A DNA stretch of 64,000 nucleotides from Fibrobacter sp. (GCA_017642335.1 JAGCPF010000035.1:248001-312000); one strand, 5' to 3'. Positions 16,190 to 25,412 are shown, counted from the first letter of the stretch. Translations and numbers: made by a program. The notes: generated from the letters alone by a model not told the origin.

Positions 16190-17257
16190 CTACACCCCTT
16201 CCTTGCTAAACAGTTGTTCCAGTTGGTCCGGACTCGGCGAACGGGCGAGCGCGTCGAAACGGTCGACTTTGTGGTTCTTGACGAGTTCGCACAGGCACAT
16301 GTTCATCGTGTTCATGCCGAACTTCTGGCCGATTTCGATCATCGACTCGATCTGGTGGACCTTGTCGTCGCGGATGAGCGCGCGGATACCCGGAGTCACG
16401 TTCATCACTTCGTACGCCATGACGCGGCCGCCGCCAATGCGGGGCATGAGGGTCTGGCATATTACGCCCTGCAACACGAAGGAAAGCTGGGTACGCACGG
16501 TCTGCTGTTCGCCCTTCGGGAAGGCGTCAACGATACGGTTGATAGTCTGGACGCAGGAGTTCGTATGCAATGTCGCGAACGCAAGGTGACCCGTTTCGGC
16601 AATGGTCAGTGCCGAGCGGATGGTCTCGAGGTCGCGCATTTCGCCGATGAGGACCACATCCGGGTCCTGACGCAGCGCCATCTTGAGCGCCTGGGCGAAA
16701 CTGTTCGTGTCGCTGCCCACTTCGCGCTGGTTGATCATGCAACCCTGGTGCTTGTGCAAAAATTCAATCGGGTCTTCGACGGTCAAGATATGCTCGTGCC
16801 TTTCCTTGTTGATCTTGTCGATCATGGCGGCAAGCGTCGTGGACTTACCGGAACCGGTGGCACCGGTGACCAGGACGAGGCCGGAGGGGCGCGTCGTGAA
16901 CTCGGCCATGATTTTGGGCAGGCCCAGTTCCTTGAAGGTCTTGATCTCCAGCGGGATGATACGGAGGGCGAGGGCGACGCAACCACGCTGCAGGTAGGCG
17001 TTCGCACGGAAACGTGCGAGGTTCGCGATACCGAACGAGAAGTCGCATTCCTTGACCTGCTCGAAGGTCTTCTTCTGGAGTTCGTTCATCAGGCTATACG
17101 TCATGCGCATAGTTTCGTCCGGCTTGAGCTTGTCTTCGCCAATCGGAGTCAATTTTCCTGAGATTCGGAAAAGGGGAGGAGTACCTGCGGTAATATGCAG
17201 GTCAGAAGCTCCGCGCTTCACCATTTCTGCGAGTAATTCTTGAATATTGTAAGCCAT
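16190..17257 (-). CDS. pilT: Type IV pilus retraction ATPase PilT
   Basis: Hexameric ATPase driving pilus retraction and twitching. 355 residues from the start at 17257 (MAYNIQELLAEM), which fits the family N-terminus; the frame is open 60 bases further upstream but that extension is unlike PilT. Walker A GATGSGKST is at 132-140. The Asp box (EDPIEFLHKHQG), Walker B (DPDVVLIGEMRD) and His box (HLAFATLHTN) are all present. The AIRNLIRE-type C-terminal motif appears as GIRALIRDDK. Ribosome site is weak (AGTAGGT). Confidence 0.95.
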   Translation of the reverse strand: MAYNIQELLAEMVKRGASDLHITAGTPPLFRISGKLTPIGEDKLKPDETMRMTYSLMNELQKKTFEQVKECDFSFGIANLARFRANAYLQRGCVALALRIIPLEIKTFKELGLPKIMAEFTTRPSGLVLVTGATGSGKSTTLAAMIDKINKERHEHILTVEDPIEFLHKHQGCMINQREVGSDTNSFAQALKMALRQDPDVVLIGEMRDLETIRSALTIAETGHLAFATLHTNSCVQTINRIVDAFPKGEQQTVRTQLSFVLQGVICQTLMPRIGGGRVMAYEVMNVTPGIRALIRDDKVHQIESMIEIGQKFGMNTMNMCLCELVKNHKVDRFDALARSPSPDQLEQLFSKEGV

Positions 17258-17381
17258 ACCTACTGAATATAATTTAAAAAAAGCTGTTTTTTGTGTGATT
17301 TTCGTCAAAAAATGCACAATTTCCCTTTTTGAAACGGGAAATTTTTGATTCAGGGCGAAAACTACTGCTAAATTTTAGGAC

Positions 17382-17906
17382 ATGAAGGGATATCGGGGAA
17401 AATCGTGGGGCGTCGTAGCGGGTGTCGTTTTGGCGATGGTCGCCGTGATTTGCGTTTCCATTTACTTGTTTTCTCCGCCTACAATTCCTGACAAGCTTTT
17501 GTTCCATGACCTCAAGGGAAAAAATGTAGCCCTTAAATCGTTCAAGGGAAAAATCGGGACGGTCGTCATTTTTACGGCGACATGGTGCGGCTATTGCAAA
17601 GAAGAAATCAATGCGGCGAAGCCCATCTACGAGGACAATGCACCCCGCGGTATCCAGTTTCTGATGGTGTTCCAGGATTACGATGCGGGCGACATCAGAA
17701 GGTACGCGAAGGCGAATTCCATTCCGTGGCCTGTGGTGCAGAAGACGGATTATTCCATGAAGGTTTTTAGGCGTGAGGGCTTGGGCGTTCCCAGCGCGTT
17801 CTTCCTCACGAGCGACGGCCGTGTCGTGGCGAACCTTACGGGGAAGAATTCTACGCGGCATTATCGCGAGGCCATTGACCTTCTATTCGAGGAGCATTTC
17901 AGGTGA
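17382..17906 (+). CDS. Membrane-anchored thioredoxin-like (TlpA/ResA-type) protein
   Basis: A 174-residue thioredoxin-fold protein with one N-terminal membrane segment (about 10-30) and an outside-facing redox domain. The active site is WCGYC (Trp68, Cys69, Cys72), followed by the cis-Pro loop LGVPSAFFLTSDG. It is likely to reduce or oxidise disulfides, or to support cytochrome maturation, outside the membrane. It is followed directly by a second thioredoxin-fold gene. It is divergent from pilT across a 124-base gap. Confidence 0.85.
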   Translation: MKGYRGKSWGVVAGVVLAMVAVICVSIYLFSPPTIPDKLLFHDLKGKNVALKSFKGKIGTVVIFTATWCGYCKEEINAAKPIYEDNAPRGIQFLMVFQDYDAGDIRRYAKANSIPWPVVQKTDYSMKVFRREGLGVPSAFFLTSDGRVVANLTGKNSTRHYREAIDLLFEEHFR

Positions 17907-17938
17907 TGCCGTTTGTTGCGTCCCGTGCAGGAACTTTC

Positions 17939-18448
17939 ATGTTGAATAAGATAAAGAACGCTGTTTTCTGTTTGTTTGTTGCTATGTCTCTTGTAGGCTG
18001 CGGCCAGGTCGGGTTCCAGACGGTCCCAACCAAGATCGGGGATTTTACGGGGAACACCGTTGAAGGCGATGTGTCCAGCTACTCAAAGGAAAAGGGCGCG
18101 GCGACGCTTATCGTGGTAAGCGCTTCGTGGTGCGGCGCCTGCAACTCCGAACTCCCGGCACTCAAGAAGCTTGCTGCGGACTATAAGGACGCGGGGCTCA
18201 AGGTCCTTGTCGTGAACGAGGATGACGATATTGAGACTGCGGCAAGGTACAAGCGTTCGCGCAGTATCGAATGGACGATGCTGCACTGGAATTACGAGAT
18301 GATGAACAAACTCGGTAACCCGGGTGTCATCCCGGTACATTATCTGGTGGATGCACAGGATAGCGTCCAGCGGGTGGACGTGGGCGTGTTCAACGATTCA
18401 AAAATGCGCCATGAGTTGGATCGACTCCTGGCGCGGCCGAAGTCCTAG
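17939..18448 (+). CDS. Thioredoxin-like lipoprotein
   Basis: A 169-residue exported thioredoxin-fold protein. The start at 17939 is chosen because GCAGGA lies 8 bases ahead and it gives a clean lipoprotein signal peptide (LVGC, Cys21). In-frame GTG (17903) and ATG (17906) starts overlapping the previous stop would add 11-12 unlikely residues. Active site WCGAC (Trp64, Cys65, Cys68). The cis-Pro region is NPGVIPVHYLVD. It pairs with the gene before it and overlaps the convergent epmA by 4 bases at its end. Confidence 0.82.
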   Translation: MLNKIKNAVFCLFVAMSLVGCGQVGFQTVPTKIGDFTGNTVEGDVSSYSKEKGAATLIVVSASWCGACNSELPALKKLAADYKDAGLKVLVVNEDDDIETAARYKRSRSIEWTMLHWNYEMMNKLGNPGVIPVHYLVDAQDSVQRVDVGVFNDSKMRHELDRLLARPKS

Positions 18449-19431
18449 GCGACCGTACTCGGGAAGAGGATTACGTCGGAAATCTGCTTTTTGTTCAATG
18501 CGAGCATGAACAGGCGGTCGAGCCCGAGCGCCACACCCGAGCAGGCGGGCATTCCGTAGCGCAGCGCCGCCAGGAACCTCTCGTCGACGGGTGGCAGAGG
18601 CTTTCCCATCTTGTTTCTTGTCTTGAGGTCGGCGTCAAAACGGCGCCGCTGCTCCGCGGCATCCGTCAGTTCGGAGTATCCGTTGCAGAGTTCGATGTGG
18701 TCGACGAACAGCTCGAAGCGACGCGCCCAGCGCAGGCCGTCTTCGCCGATGAACGTCTCGGCGAGTGCTGCCTGTGACGGCGGGTAATCGATAATGAACT
18801 CGGGGCCGTTCTCGGCCAGCGCGGGTTCGATGATGAAAATCATGAGGTAGTCCCACCACTGTTCGCGGGACATCATCTCGGGCTGTTCGGGGACGACGAC
18901 ATCGCGGCTGCGGCATGCTTTTGCGAAGTCCATCAGGTCCTTGCAGAAGGGATCCACCCCGGCATAGTTTCGGAAGGCGTCAACCCAGCGAGTACGGCGG
19001 GCATTCAGCGGTTCGCCGATGATTTCGCTCACCAGTGCCTCGACCTCGTCCATCAGCATGGACTGGGGCATGCCTACGCGGTACCATTCCACCATCGAAA
19101 ATTCGTTGTTGTGGAAGGCGCCGAATTCGTCTTTGCGGAACGACTTGGTGATTTGGAAGATATCGCCGAAACCGGCGGCGAGCAGGCGCTTCATGTGGAA
19201 TTCCGGGCTCGTCATCAGGTAGCGCGGTGGTGTCGCATTGACTTCGAAATAGTCGAGCTGCGGGTCCGTGCCCCCGGCCATGGACAGTGCTGGAGATTCC
19301 ACCTCGAGCACGTTCCTGCGGTTGAAAAAGTCGCGCACACGGCCCATGAGCGTTTGCCGCTTGAGCCAAGTGTCCCTGTTACAAGTAGGCGCAAATTCTG
19401 TGTTGCGCGCTTCCTGTTGTTCTTGAATCAT
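18445..19431 (-). CDS. epmA: Elongation factor P lysine ligase (EpmA/PoxA/GenX)
   Basis: Class II LysRS-like enzyme that attaches (R)-beta-lysine to EF-P. 328 residues from ATG 19431, which sits directly behind GGGAGGTGAC; a TTG four codons upstream is less likely. It lacks the anticodon-binding domain of true LysRS. Motifs visible are VESPALSMAGGTDPQLDYF, 'YLMTSPEFHMKRLLAAG', 'FRKDEFGAFHNNEFSMVEWY' and the class II motif 3 SGVALGLDRLFML. Neither efp nor epmB lies in this window. Confidence 0.92.
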   Translation of the reverse strand: MIQEQQEARNTEFAPTCNRDTWLKRQTLMGRVRDFFNRRNVLEVESPALSMAGGTDPQLDYFEVNATPPRYLMTSPEFHMKRLLAAGFGDIFQITKSFRKDEFGAFHNNEFSMVEWYRVGMPQSMLMDEVEALVSEIIGEPLNARRTRWVDAFRNYAGVDPFCKDLMDFAKACRSRDVVVPEQPEMMSREQWWDYLMIFIIEPALAENGPEFIIDYPPSQAALAETFIGEDGLRWARRFELFVDHIELCNGYSELTDAAEQRRRFDADLKTRNKMGKPLPPVDERFLAALRYGMPACSGVALGLDRLFMLALNKKQISDVILFPSTVA

Positions 19432-19465
19432 GTCACCTCCCAATCCAATTCCCTTTGGACCATCC

Positions 19466-20830
19466 CTAGTCCTTGATGCATCGCACCGATAAATAGAAGC
19501 CGATGTCTACCGATATGGACGAAACTTCGGCATCGGTGCTGAACATGGACCTTGCCGTTCCGCGCTTGTCGCCGTCGGCTTTTTCCGTCCAGAAATAAGC
19601 ACCTTCGCCAATCGTCGTAGAAATTCCGTTCCTGTTTGCGTAGCCGCCGAATAGGGCTGTAAAGGCGTAGTCGTCGCTGCCGTTGCTACGGAGCTTTTCT
19701 GCGGCACCGCTAGCGCCTCCGGCGAGGATTTCGAGCATCTTCCATTCCTCGTCCGTTGCCAAATGAGTGTTGTCGGGGCATGCGGCCTTGGCCGCGGCCT
19801 GCGTGTACAGGCGCCCGTAAGCGTCACAGTTCTCGTCATCCTTGTCGTAGCAGATGGAGCCTTCTTCCATGGCGTAGTTCAGGTTTTGAACGAACCAGTT
19901 CTTGCCGTCGATTTCCTTGACCTTGTAGGTCTTGCCGTCGCGTTCGTCCACGAAGGTCTCGAACACGGGGCAGCGCACTTCGAACTGCAGGGTGTCGAGG
20001 ATCTGGTCCACTTTGGATTCCCAGGAGGTGCAGAAGCGGAAAAGTTGGCCGCCGGGGAGCGCCGTGCTGTCGGCCTTATGCTTCTGGGCCCAGCGGACGA
20101 CGTACTTGAGGTTCACGATTGCCGTGTCCGGGATGGAAAGCGGCTTTGCGAACTGCTGCATGAGGTCGGAGAACTTGATGGCGGATGTCATCGGGGCCTT
20201 CCAGTAGCCTTCCATGATGCCTTCTTTCAGCTTGCCAATGATGGGGGAGGGCTTGGAAACGGTGATGGTCGTTTCCTTGTACTCGGCCGGCTTCTTCTTG
20301 CAGGTGGCGAGGCGTTCCTCGTCGCCGATTTCCTCGGCGTAGGATTCGCAGGCTTCAATGCATTCCTTCCAGGCCTTGCCCTTCTTTTTGCAGGGGACCC
20401 ACATGGTCGTGTCGACCTTTTCCTTGATGGGCTTCTTGAATGCCTTGTTCGCAAGTGCAACCTTGGCGACCTTCTTGAGGACGGCAAAGGCGTTAGAGCT
20501 GCCCGCGTTGGCGTCCGTCAAAAGGAAATTGATGACTTCGGAGCAGGCATTGAGCCCTTTCGGGCTTGCGCAAATCTTGGGGCCGTAGCCGTAAGCGAAT
20601 TGGGACGGGCACTGGGCGAACGATTCTTCGGGCATGCTCTTGAATATCTTGTCGTAAATGGCGACCGCCGAAGCAGCGGGGAGCTTGCCACAATAGATTT
20701 CCTCGATTTCACCGGATTTCACGATCTTCTTGGCGGTAGCGATGTCGCCGTCATCGATGGCAGTACGCAGTTCCTCTTGGGCCATGACACTTGCGGCGAG
20801 AAGCAAAAAAGCAACAAAAAAAGGTTTCAT
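19466..20830 (-). CDS. Secreted FISUMP-domain protein
   Basis: A 454-residue exported protein with a cleavable signal peptide (MKPFFVAFLLLAASVMAQ). It lacks a lipobox, unlike the tandem lipoproteins. The N-terminal half has an ankyrin-like opening (AIDDGDIATAKKIVKSGEIE) and several Cys. The FISUMP domain is at about 295-454 (ERDGKTYKVKEIDGKNWFVQ, YGRLYTQAAAKAACP, FWTEK, VRCIKD). It is a monocistronic gene 35 bases upstream of epmA on the same strand. Function unknown. Confidence 0.83.
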   Translation of the reverse strand: MKPFFVAFLLLAASVMAQEELRTAIDDGDIATAKKIVKSGEIEEIYCGKLPAASAVAIYDKIFKSMPEESFAQCPSQFAYGYGPKICASPKGLNACSEVINFLLTDANAGSSNAFAVLKKVAKVALANKAFKKPIKEKVDTTMWVPCKKKGKAWKECIEACESYAEEIGDEERLATCKKKPAEYKETTITVSKPSPIIGKLKEGIMEGYWKAPMTSAIKFSDLMQQFAKPLSIPDTAIVNLKYVVRWAQKHKADSTALPGGQLFRFCTSWESKVDQILDTLQFEVRCPVFETFVDERDGKTYKVKEIDGKNWFVQNLNYAMEEGSICYDKDDENCDAYGRLYTQAAAKAACPDNTHLATDEEWKMLEILAGGASGAAEKLRSNGSDDYAFTALFGGYANRNGISTTIGEGAYFWTEKADGDKRGTARSMFSTDAEVSSISVDIGFYLSVRCIKD

Positions 20831-20864
20831 TTCTTATATCCTATTACCCTAACTTCCATGCGCG

Positions 20865-20901
20865 AAAAAAAATTGAGATGTGATTCGCGTCACATCTCAA
20901 T
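20865..20901 (-). terminator. Rho-independent terminator of the small gene at 20986
   Basis: Perfect 12-base inverted repeat ATTGAGATGTGA / TCACATCTCAAT with a six-base loop, followed on the minus strand by a run of seven T. It lies upstream of the FISUMP gene at 19466-20830, so it cannot serve that gene. It fits the end of a short minus-strand transcript from 20986-21117. Confidence 0.8.
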
Positions 20902-20985
20902 ATAGAAATTATAATCTTGAAAAAAGATAAAAAGAAAGAAACAGAATGGCGGGACGCCCGTGAATTGGGCAACGTTTACAAGGAT

Positions 20986-21117
20986 TTACAATATGGCGAG
21001 GGCTAGCAGGGAGCAGCCCGAAAGGGAGGTAATGTAGGTCAGCATTCTCATGGACTTGGCCCTTGCGTACAATTCCGTCCAATAAAGCTGACGTTCTCTT
21101 TTTTGATAACTATCCAA
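20986..21117 (-). CDS. Small hypothetical membrane peptide (43 aa)
   Basis: A 43-codon frame from a TTG start, seven bases after AAAGGG, with an in-frame stop shortly upstream. The N-terminal half is charged (MDSYQKRERQLYWTELYARA) and the end is one hydrophobic segment (MLTYITSLSGCSLLALAIL), as in small membrane proteins. A strong terminator 85 bases downstream supports an independent transcript. It is not similar to anything I recognise. Confidence 0.4.
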   Translation of the reverse strand: MDSYQKRERQLYWTELYARAKSMRMLTYITSLSGCSLLALAIL

Positions 21118-21308
21118 CTTTAAACCCTTTGAATTTGCTTAGAATTCAAAAAATAATATAGAAAAAGGAAAAAGAAAGAATTGTTCTTTTTTGCTAACAT
21201 TTCGTGGGGGAACAAAAACAAATTTAGATTTGTTTACAGTGTTTGCAAAGTGTCGAAAAACACACCGTGTTTTGAGTCACAAGGCGCTTATTTTCTACAT
21301 TTGGGCGT

Positions 21309-22535
21309 ATGTTTAATGCAGAACAAATACGCAGTGAATTTCCGATGCTTGTGGCTGGCGACAGGGAAGAAAAACCCCTCGCCTTTTTGGATAGCACGGC
21401 GACGACGCAGAAGCCTGCGTGCGTCATCGATGCGATGGACGACTTCTACCGCGAACACTACAGTTCCGTGAAGCGCGGTGTGTACCGGTTGAGCGCCCGC
21501 ACGACCGAGGCCTTCGAGGCCGCCCGCAAGAACGTGGCGAAGTTTTTGAATGCCGCGAGCGAAGACGAGATCGTGTTCACGCGCGGGACGACGGAGAGCA
21601 TCAACTTGGTTGCCTGGAGTTACGGGCGCAAGTTCTTTGATGCAGGCGACGAGATCCTGATCAGCGGGTTGGAACACCACGCCAACATTGTGAGCTGGCA
21701 GATTGTTGCCGAGATGAAGGGCGCAAAGATCAAGGTCATTCCCGTCAAGGACGATGGCGACCTAGATTTGGATGCTATTCCTGGGCTGTTGACTGCGCGT
21801 ACGAAGATGGTCGCGGTCACGCACGTGAGCAACGCCGTGGGCACGGTGAACCCCATCGCCGAGATTATCGCGACCGTCAGGGCCAATGCGCCGCAGGCCA
21901 AGATTTTGATTGACGGTGCGCAGAGCGCAAGCCACATCAAGGTGGACGTGCAAAAGCTGGATTGCGACTTTTTCGTCTTTAGCGGGCACAAGATTTACGG
22001 CCCCACCGGCGTGGGCGTGCTTTACGGCAAGTACGCCGTGCTCGACAGCATGCCGCCGTGGCACGGCGGCGGCGAAATGATCAAGAACGTGACGTTCGAG
22101 AAGACGACCTATGCCGACGTTCCCGCCCGCTTTGAAGCTGGTACTCCGGCAATTGCCGAAGTTATCGGGCTCGGCAAGGCTATCGAATGGCTGAACCGCG
22201 TCGGCCTCGACGAAATCCGGCAGCACGAAAGCAAGCTAGTGGAATATACGCTGAAACGCTTGGCCGAAATTCCGCAGGTCAAGGTGCTGGGCAATCCCAA
22301 GGAACGCGGTGCGCTCCTGAGTGTCACGCTGGACGGCATTGCCGTGAGCGACGCCGCGATGATTCTTGACGAAGAAAACGTCGCGGTGCGCAGCGGGCAC
22401 CACTGCGCACAACCTGTCATGGACAGGTTCGGCGTCGACGCCACGCTCCGCCTCAGTTTTGGCGCCTACACGCTCGAACGCGACATCGACCGGTTCGTGG
22501 CGGGAATCCGCCGCGTGCTCCGACTTTTTGCGTAA
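21309..22535 (+). CDS. Cysteine desulfurase, SufS/CsdA type
   Basis: PLP enzyme that removes sulfur from cysteine for Fe-S clusters or other sulfur transfer; 408 residues. The PLP lysine is Lys228 in SGHKIYGPTG; the persulfide Cys is Cys366 in RSGHHCAQP, typical of the SufS/CsdA group. Other family marks are RGTTESINLV and GLEHHANIVSW. The early motif reads LDSTATTQKP where most members have NAATTQKP or SAATSQKP. It is followed after 6 bases by tcdA, as in the csdA-csdE-tcdA cluster of E. coli, so a CsdA-like role is more likely than a SUF operon role. No suf genes are nearby. Confidence 0.92.
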   Translation: MFNAEQIRSEFPMLVAGDREEKPLAFLDSTATTQKPACVIDAMDDFYREHYSSVKRGVYRLSARTTEAFEAARKNVAKFLNAASEDEIVFTRGTTESINLVAWSYGRKFFDAGDEILISGLEHHANIVSWQIVAEMKGAKIKVIPVKDDGDLDLDAIPGLLTARTKMVAVTHVSNAVGTVNPIAEIIATVRANAPQAKILIDGAQSASHIKVDVQKLDCDFFVFSGHKIYGPTGVGVLYGKYAVLDSMPPWHGGGEMIKNVTFEKTTYADVPARFEAGTPAIAEVIGLGKAIEWLNRVGLDEIRQHESKLVEYTLKRLAEIPQVKVLGNPKERGALLSVTLDGIAVSDAAMILDEENVAVRSGHHCAQPVMDRFGVDATLRLSFGAYTLERDIDRFVAGIRRVLRLFA

Positions 22536-22541
22536 TCCGTT

Positions 22542-23381
22542 ATGGGAATCGAAAAGGGCATTTTCAATCGCACGTCGCTCCTGCTCGGGGACGACGTCAT
22601 GGAATGCATCTACCGGAAGCGCGTCATCATTTTCGGGCTCGGCGGTGTCGGCAGTTGGTGTGCCGAAAGCCTTGTGCGTTCCGGCATCAGGGAACTCGTC
22701 CTGGTTGATTCCGACCGCGTGTGTGTCACCAACGTGAACCGCCAGCTGATGGCCACCACCAAGACGGTCGGGCAGGTCAAGGTCGAAGTCCTGAAGAACC
22801 GCTTGCTCGAAATCAACCCGCATGCGAACATTGTCGCCTTGCAGGACATCTACGACGAGGCGAATACGGACAAGTTCCAGCTCGACACGTTCGACTACAT
22901 CATCGACGCCATCGACAGCCTCGAGAACAAGATGCAGCTGCTTTGGCATGCCGCGCGCACCAAGGCGACCGTTTTCTCTTCGATGGGGGCAGCGCTCAAG
23001 ATGGACCCCACGCGCATCAAGGTCGCCGAATTCTGGAAAGTCGCAGGCTGCCCGCTCGCAAGGGCGCTGCGCGACAAGTTCAAACGCAAAAAGAAAAAGC
23101 TCGCCAAGAAGGTGCTGTGCGTCTTTAGCGATGAACTCCTGAAGAACCGCGGCAAGAATTCCTCTTGCGGAACGGCCGCCTGCCTGTGCCCCAAAATCCG
23201 CAACGAACACAGCGAAGCGGAGCTCAAGAATGCCGAACTTGTCGGCCACGAATGGTGCAGCAGCAAGGCTCAAATCAACGGCACCATGGCGCATTCCACG
23301 GCAATCTTCGGATTCATGCTTGCTGGGCTCGTCATGCAGGATATTTACCGGAAAGAACTGGTGGAGTCGGTGCGCGAGTAA
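22542..23381 (+). CDS. tcdA: tRNA threonylcarbamoyladenosine dehydratase TcdA (CsdL)
   Basis: E1-like ThiF-fold enzyme that cyclises t6A37 of tRNA to ct6A using ATP. 279 residues. Nucleotide-binding loop GLGGVGS at 32-38, followed by SLVRSGI and the LVDSDRVCVTNVNRQ motif. The Cys-rich stretch SSCGTAACLCP is near 213-223. It lies 6 bases after a cysteine desulfurase gene, the pairing known for the CSD system. No csdE-like sulfur acceptor is visible between or beside them. Confidence 0.9.
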   Translation: MGIEKGIFNRTSLLLGDDVMECIYRKRVIIFGLGGVGSWCAESLVRSGIRELVLVDSDRVCVTNVNRQLMATTKTVGQVKVEVLKNRLLEINPHANIVALQDIYDEANTDKFQLDTFDYIIDAIDSLENKMQLLWHAARTKATVFSSMGAALKMDPTRIKVAEFWKVAGCPLARALRDKFKRKKKKLAKKVLCVFSDELLKNRGKNSSCGTAACLCPKIRNEHSEAELKNAELVGHEWCSSKAQINGTMAHSTAIFGFMLAGLVMQDIYRKELVESVRE

Positions 23382-23424
23382 GTGCGCTTGACTATTTGCA
23401 AGACAACAGACTATTTTTTATCCT

Positions 23425-24813
23425 ATGGGCGCCCGAACCTACGCAGCCATTGACTTGAAGTCGTTCTTTGCTTCGGTGGAATGTATCCTCCGAGGCTTGG
23501 ACCCGCTTGCGGCGAAGCTCGTGGTGGCCGACGAGAGCCGTACCGAGAAGACGATTTGCCTCGCGGTGACGCCTGCGCTCAAGGCTTACGGGATTCCGGG
23601 ACGTGCGCGCCTTTTCGAGGTGAACCAGAAGGTGCGCGAGGTGGAGCGCCGCACGGGCGAGAAGGTCGAGTTCCTGATTGCCAAGCCGCAGATGGCGAAG
23701 TACGTGGAGTATTCCACGAGAGTCTACAATGTATACCTCAAATATGTGAGCGCCGAAGATATTCACGCCTATTCCATTGACGAATGTTTTTTGGATTTGA
23801 CACGCTACCTTAAGTTGTATAAAAAGTCGGCGCGTGAACTGGTGAAGACGATTATCCAGGACGTTTTCACGACAACAGGGATTACGGCCACGGGCGGCAT
23901 CGGTACGAACCTGTACCTTTGCAAGATTGCGATGGACGTGATGGCGAAGCATGTAGAAGCCGACGAAGACGGCGTGCGCATCGCGGAACTCGACGAGATG
24001 AGCTATCGCAAACAGTTGTGGTCGCACCAGCCGATTACGAGTTTTTGGCAGGTGGGCCGCGGGATTGCGGCTCGCCTGGAAAAGTGTTACCTGAATGGCG
24101 GTCGCGGAATCCGCACGATGGGCGACCTTGCGCGTGCGAGTGTCAAGAATCCCGAAGCGCTATATAAGATGTTCGGCGTGAATGCGGAAATCCTGATTGA
24201 CCATGCCTGGGGTTACGAGCCCTGCACGATTGCCGATATCAAGAAGGCGAAACCGCGAAGCCGCAGTACCGGCGAGGGCCAGGTGTTGCAGGACCCGTAC
24301 AGTTTCGAGAAGACGCGACTTGTGGTACGCGAGATGGTCGATACTGTCTCGATGGCGTTGGTCGAGCATAACTTGGTCGCGAAGGGCATGGTGCTTACTG
24401 TGGGTTACGACCGCGAGAACGTGGACAAGGAGATTTACCACGGCGAGACTGTGGTGGATTTTTATGGACGTACGATTCCGAAACCGGCCCACGGCACGGC
24501 TTCCCTCGGGCATTATTCCAGTTCGCAGTCTGCATTTGCCGACGTGGTAATGCGCCTCTATGACCGCATCGTGGACCCGAAACTGACTGTGCGGCGCTTG
24601 AACCTGGTGGCGATTGACGTGGTGGACGAGAGCAACGAAGGGTTCGACCTGTTTACGGATGCGCAAAAGCAGGAACGCGAAAAGAAACGCCTGAAGGCGG
24701 AACTCATGATCAAGAAGCGCTTTGGCAAGAACGCCATCGTGAAGGGCATGGACTTGCAGGAAGGTGCTACGACCGTGGAACGTAACGGACAAATCGGAGG
24801 TCATCGTGCGTAG
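23425..24813 (+). CDS. Y-family DNA polymerase (ImpB/MucB/SamB family)
   Basis: Translesion DNA polymerase, 462 residues. The catalytic core begins with AAIDLKSFFASVE (Asp10) and contains the second metal site YSIDECFLD near residue 115. The IMS C-terminal region carries RSTGEGQVLQDPYSFEK and RRLNLVAIDV. It is longer than DinB (about 350 residues) and resembles the UvrX/UmuC-like group. It starts 43 bases after tcdA. No LexA box was recognised in front of it. A small protein of the kind often found beside such polymerases lies at 25440-25661. Confidence 0.9.
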   Translation: MGARTYAAIDLKSFFASVECILRGLDPLAAKLVVADESRTEKTICLAVTPALKAYGIPGRARLFEVNQKVREVERRTGEKVEFLIAKPQMAKYVEYSTRVYNVYLKYVSAEDIHAYSIDECFLDLTRYLKLYKKSARELVKTIIQDVFTTTGITATGGIGTNLYLCKIAMDVMAKHVEADEDGVRIAELDEMSYRKQLWSHQPITSFWQVGRGIAARLEKCYLNGGRGIRTMGDLARASVKNPEALYKMFGVNAEILIDHAWGYEPCTIADIKKAKPRSRSTGEGQVLQDPYSFEKTRLVVREMVDTVSMALVEHNLVAKGMVLTVGYDRENVDKEIYHGETVVDFYGRTIPKPAHGTASLGHYSSSQSAFADVVMRLYDRIVDPKLTVRRLNLVAIDVVDESNEGFDLFTDAQKQEREKKRLKAELMIKKRFGKNAIVKGMDLQEGATTVERNGQIGGHRA

Positions 24814-24959
24814 TTTTTTGTTTGTCTTTAATTATCATTTGTCGGTCATTCTGTTATTGTTGCCGGTACGGAATGTTTGGATGAGCTAAATTCGAGATGG
24901 AGATGTTTTTTTCGATAACTTTGTATATATTTATGGTGGAATTATAATCGAGGGGAAAT

Positions 24960-25412
24960 ATGTCATTATACAATCGAATAGGTAAGATTTTGCCGAAGTC
25001 GGCGCTTCTCGTGCTGTTGTCGTTGCCTCTCTGTGCGATGATGTGCACCGAGGTTGTTTACGATACAGGCTACGAGGCGACTATCCATAGGGTAGATTCT
25101 GTAGATTCCGTCAAGGTTACGTTCTCCGACGGAGTAACCGCTCTTGAGCAATCGGTAATTGGCCCCGAATCAGATTCGATTGTTGTCGTGTCGTCCCAGA
25201 AACGGACGGGAGGGTTCATGTTGACGGTGGGCGTGTTCTGCACTGGAGCTTCGGATTGGGAATATGTCGTTCCGCTGAGGTTCTACGTTGACGATACGAC
25301 CCGCGTGTTCATTCGGGATTCGACGCCAATCGATTGCGCGCATATCGCCAATAGAAATGTTATTTATGCGGTAACGCCGAAATCCATTTTCCATGACAAC
25401 GTCTATCCCTAA
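24960..25412 (+). CDS. Hypothetical exported protein
   Basis: A 150-residue protein with a hydrophobic N-terminal segment after two basic residues (SALLVLLSLPLCAMMC), suggesting a signal peptide. The Cys residues at its end are not a standard lipobox. The rest is beta-rich (VDSVKVTFSDGV, FYVDDTTRVFIRD). I do not recognise a family. It follows GAGGGGAAAT and lies between a Y-family polymerase and a small conserved protein. Confidence 0.6.
   Translation: MSLYNRIGKILPKSALLVLLSLPLCAMMCTEVVYDTGYEATIHRVDSVDSVKVTFSDGVTALEQSVIGPESDSIVVVSSQKRTGGFMLTVGVFCTGASDWEYVVPLRFYVDDTTRVFIRDSTPIDCAHIANRNVIYAVTPKSIFHDNVYP

Noticed and set aside
16214..17161. 315-codon open frame opposite pilT
   Set aside because: Antisense shadow; pilT motifs are complete on the other strand.
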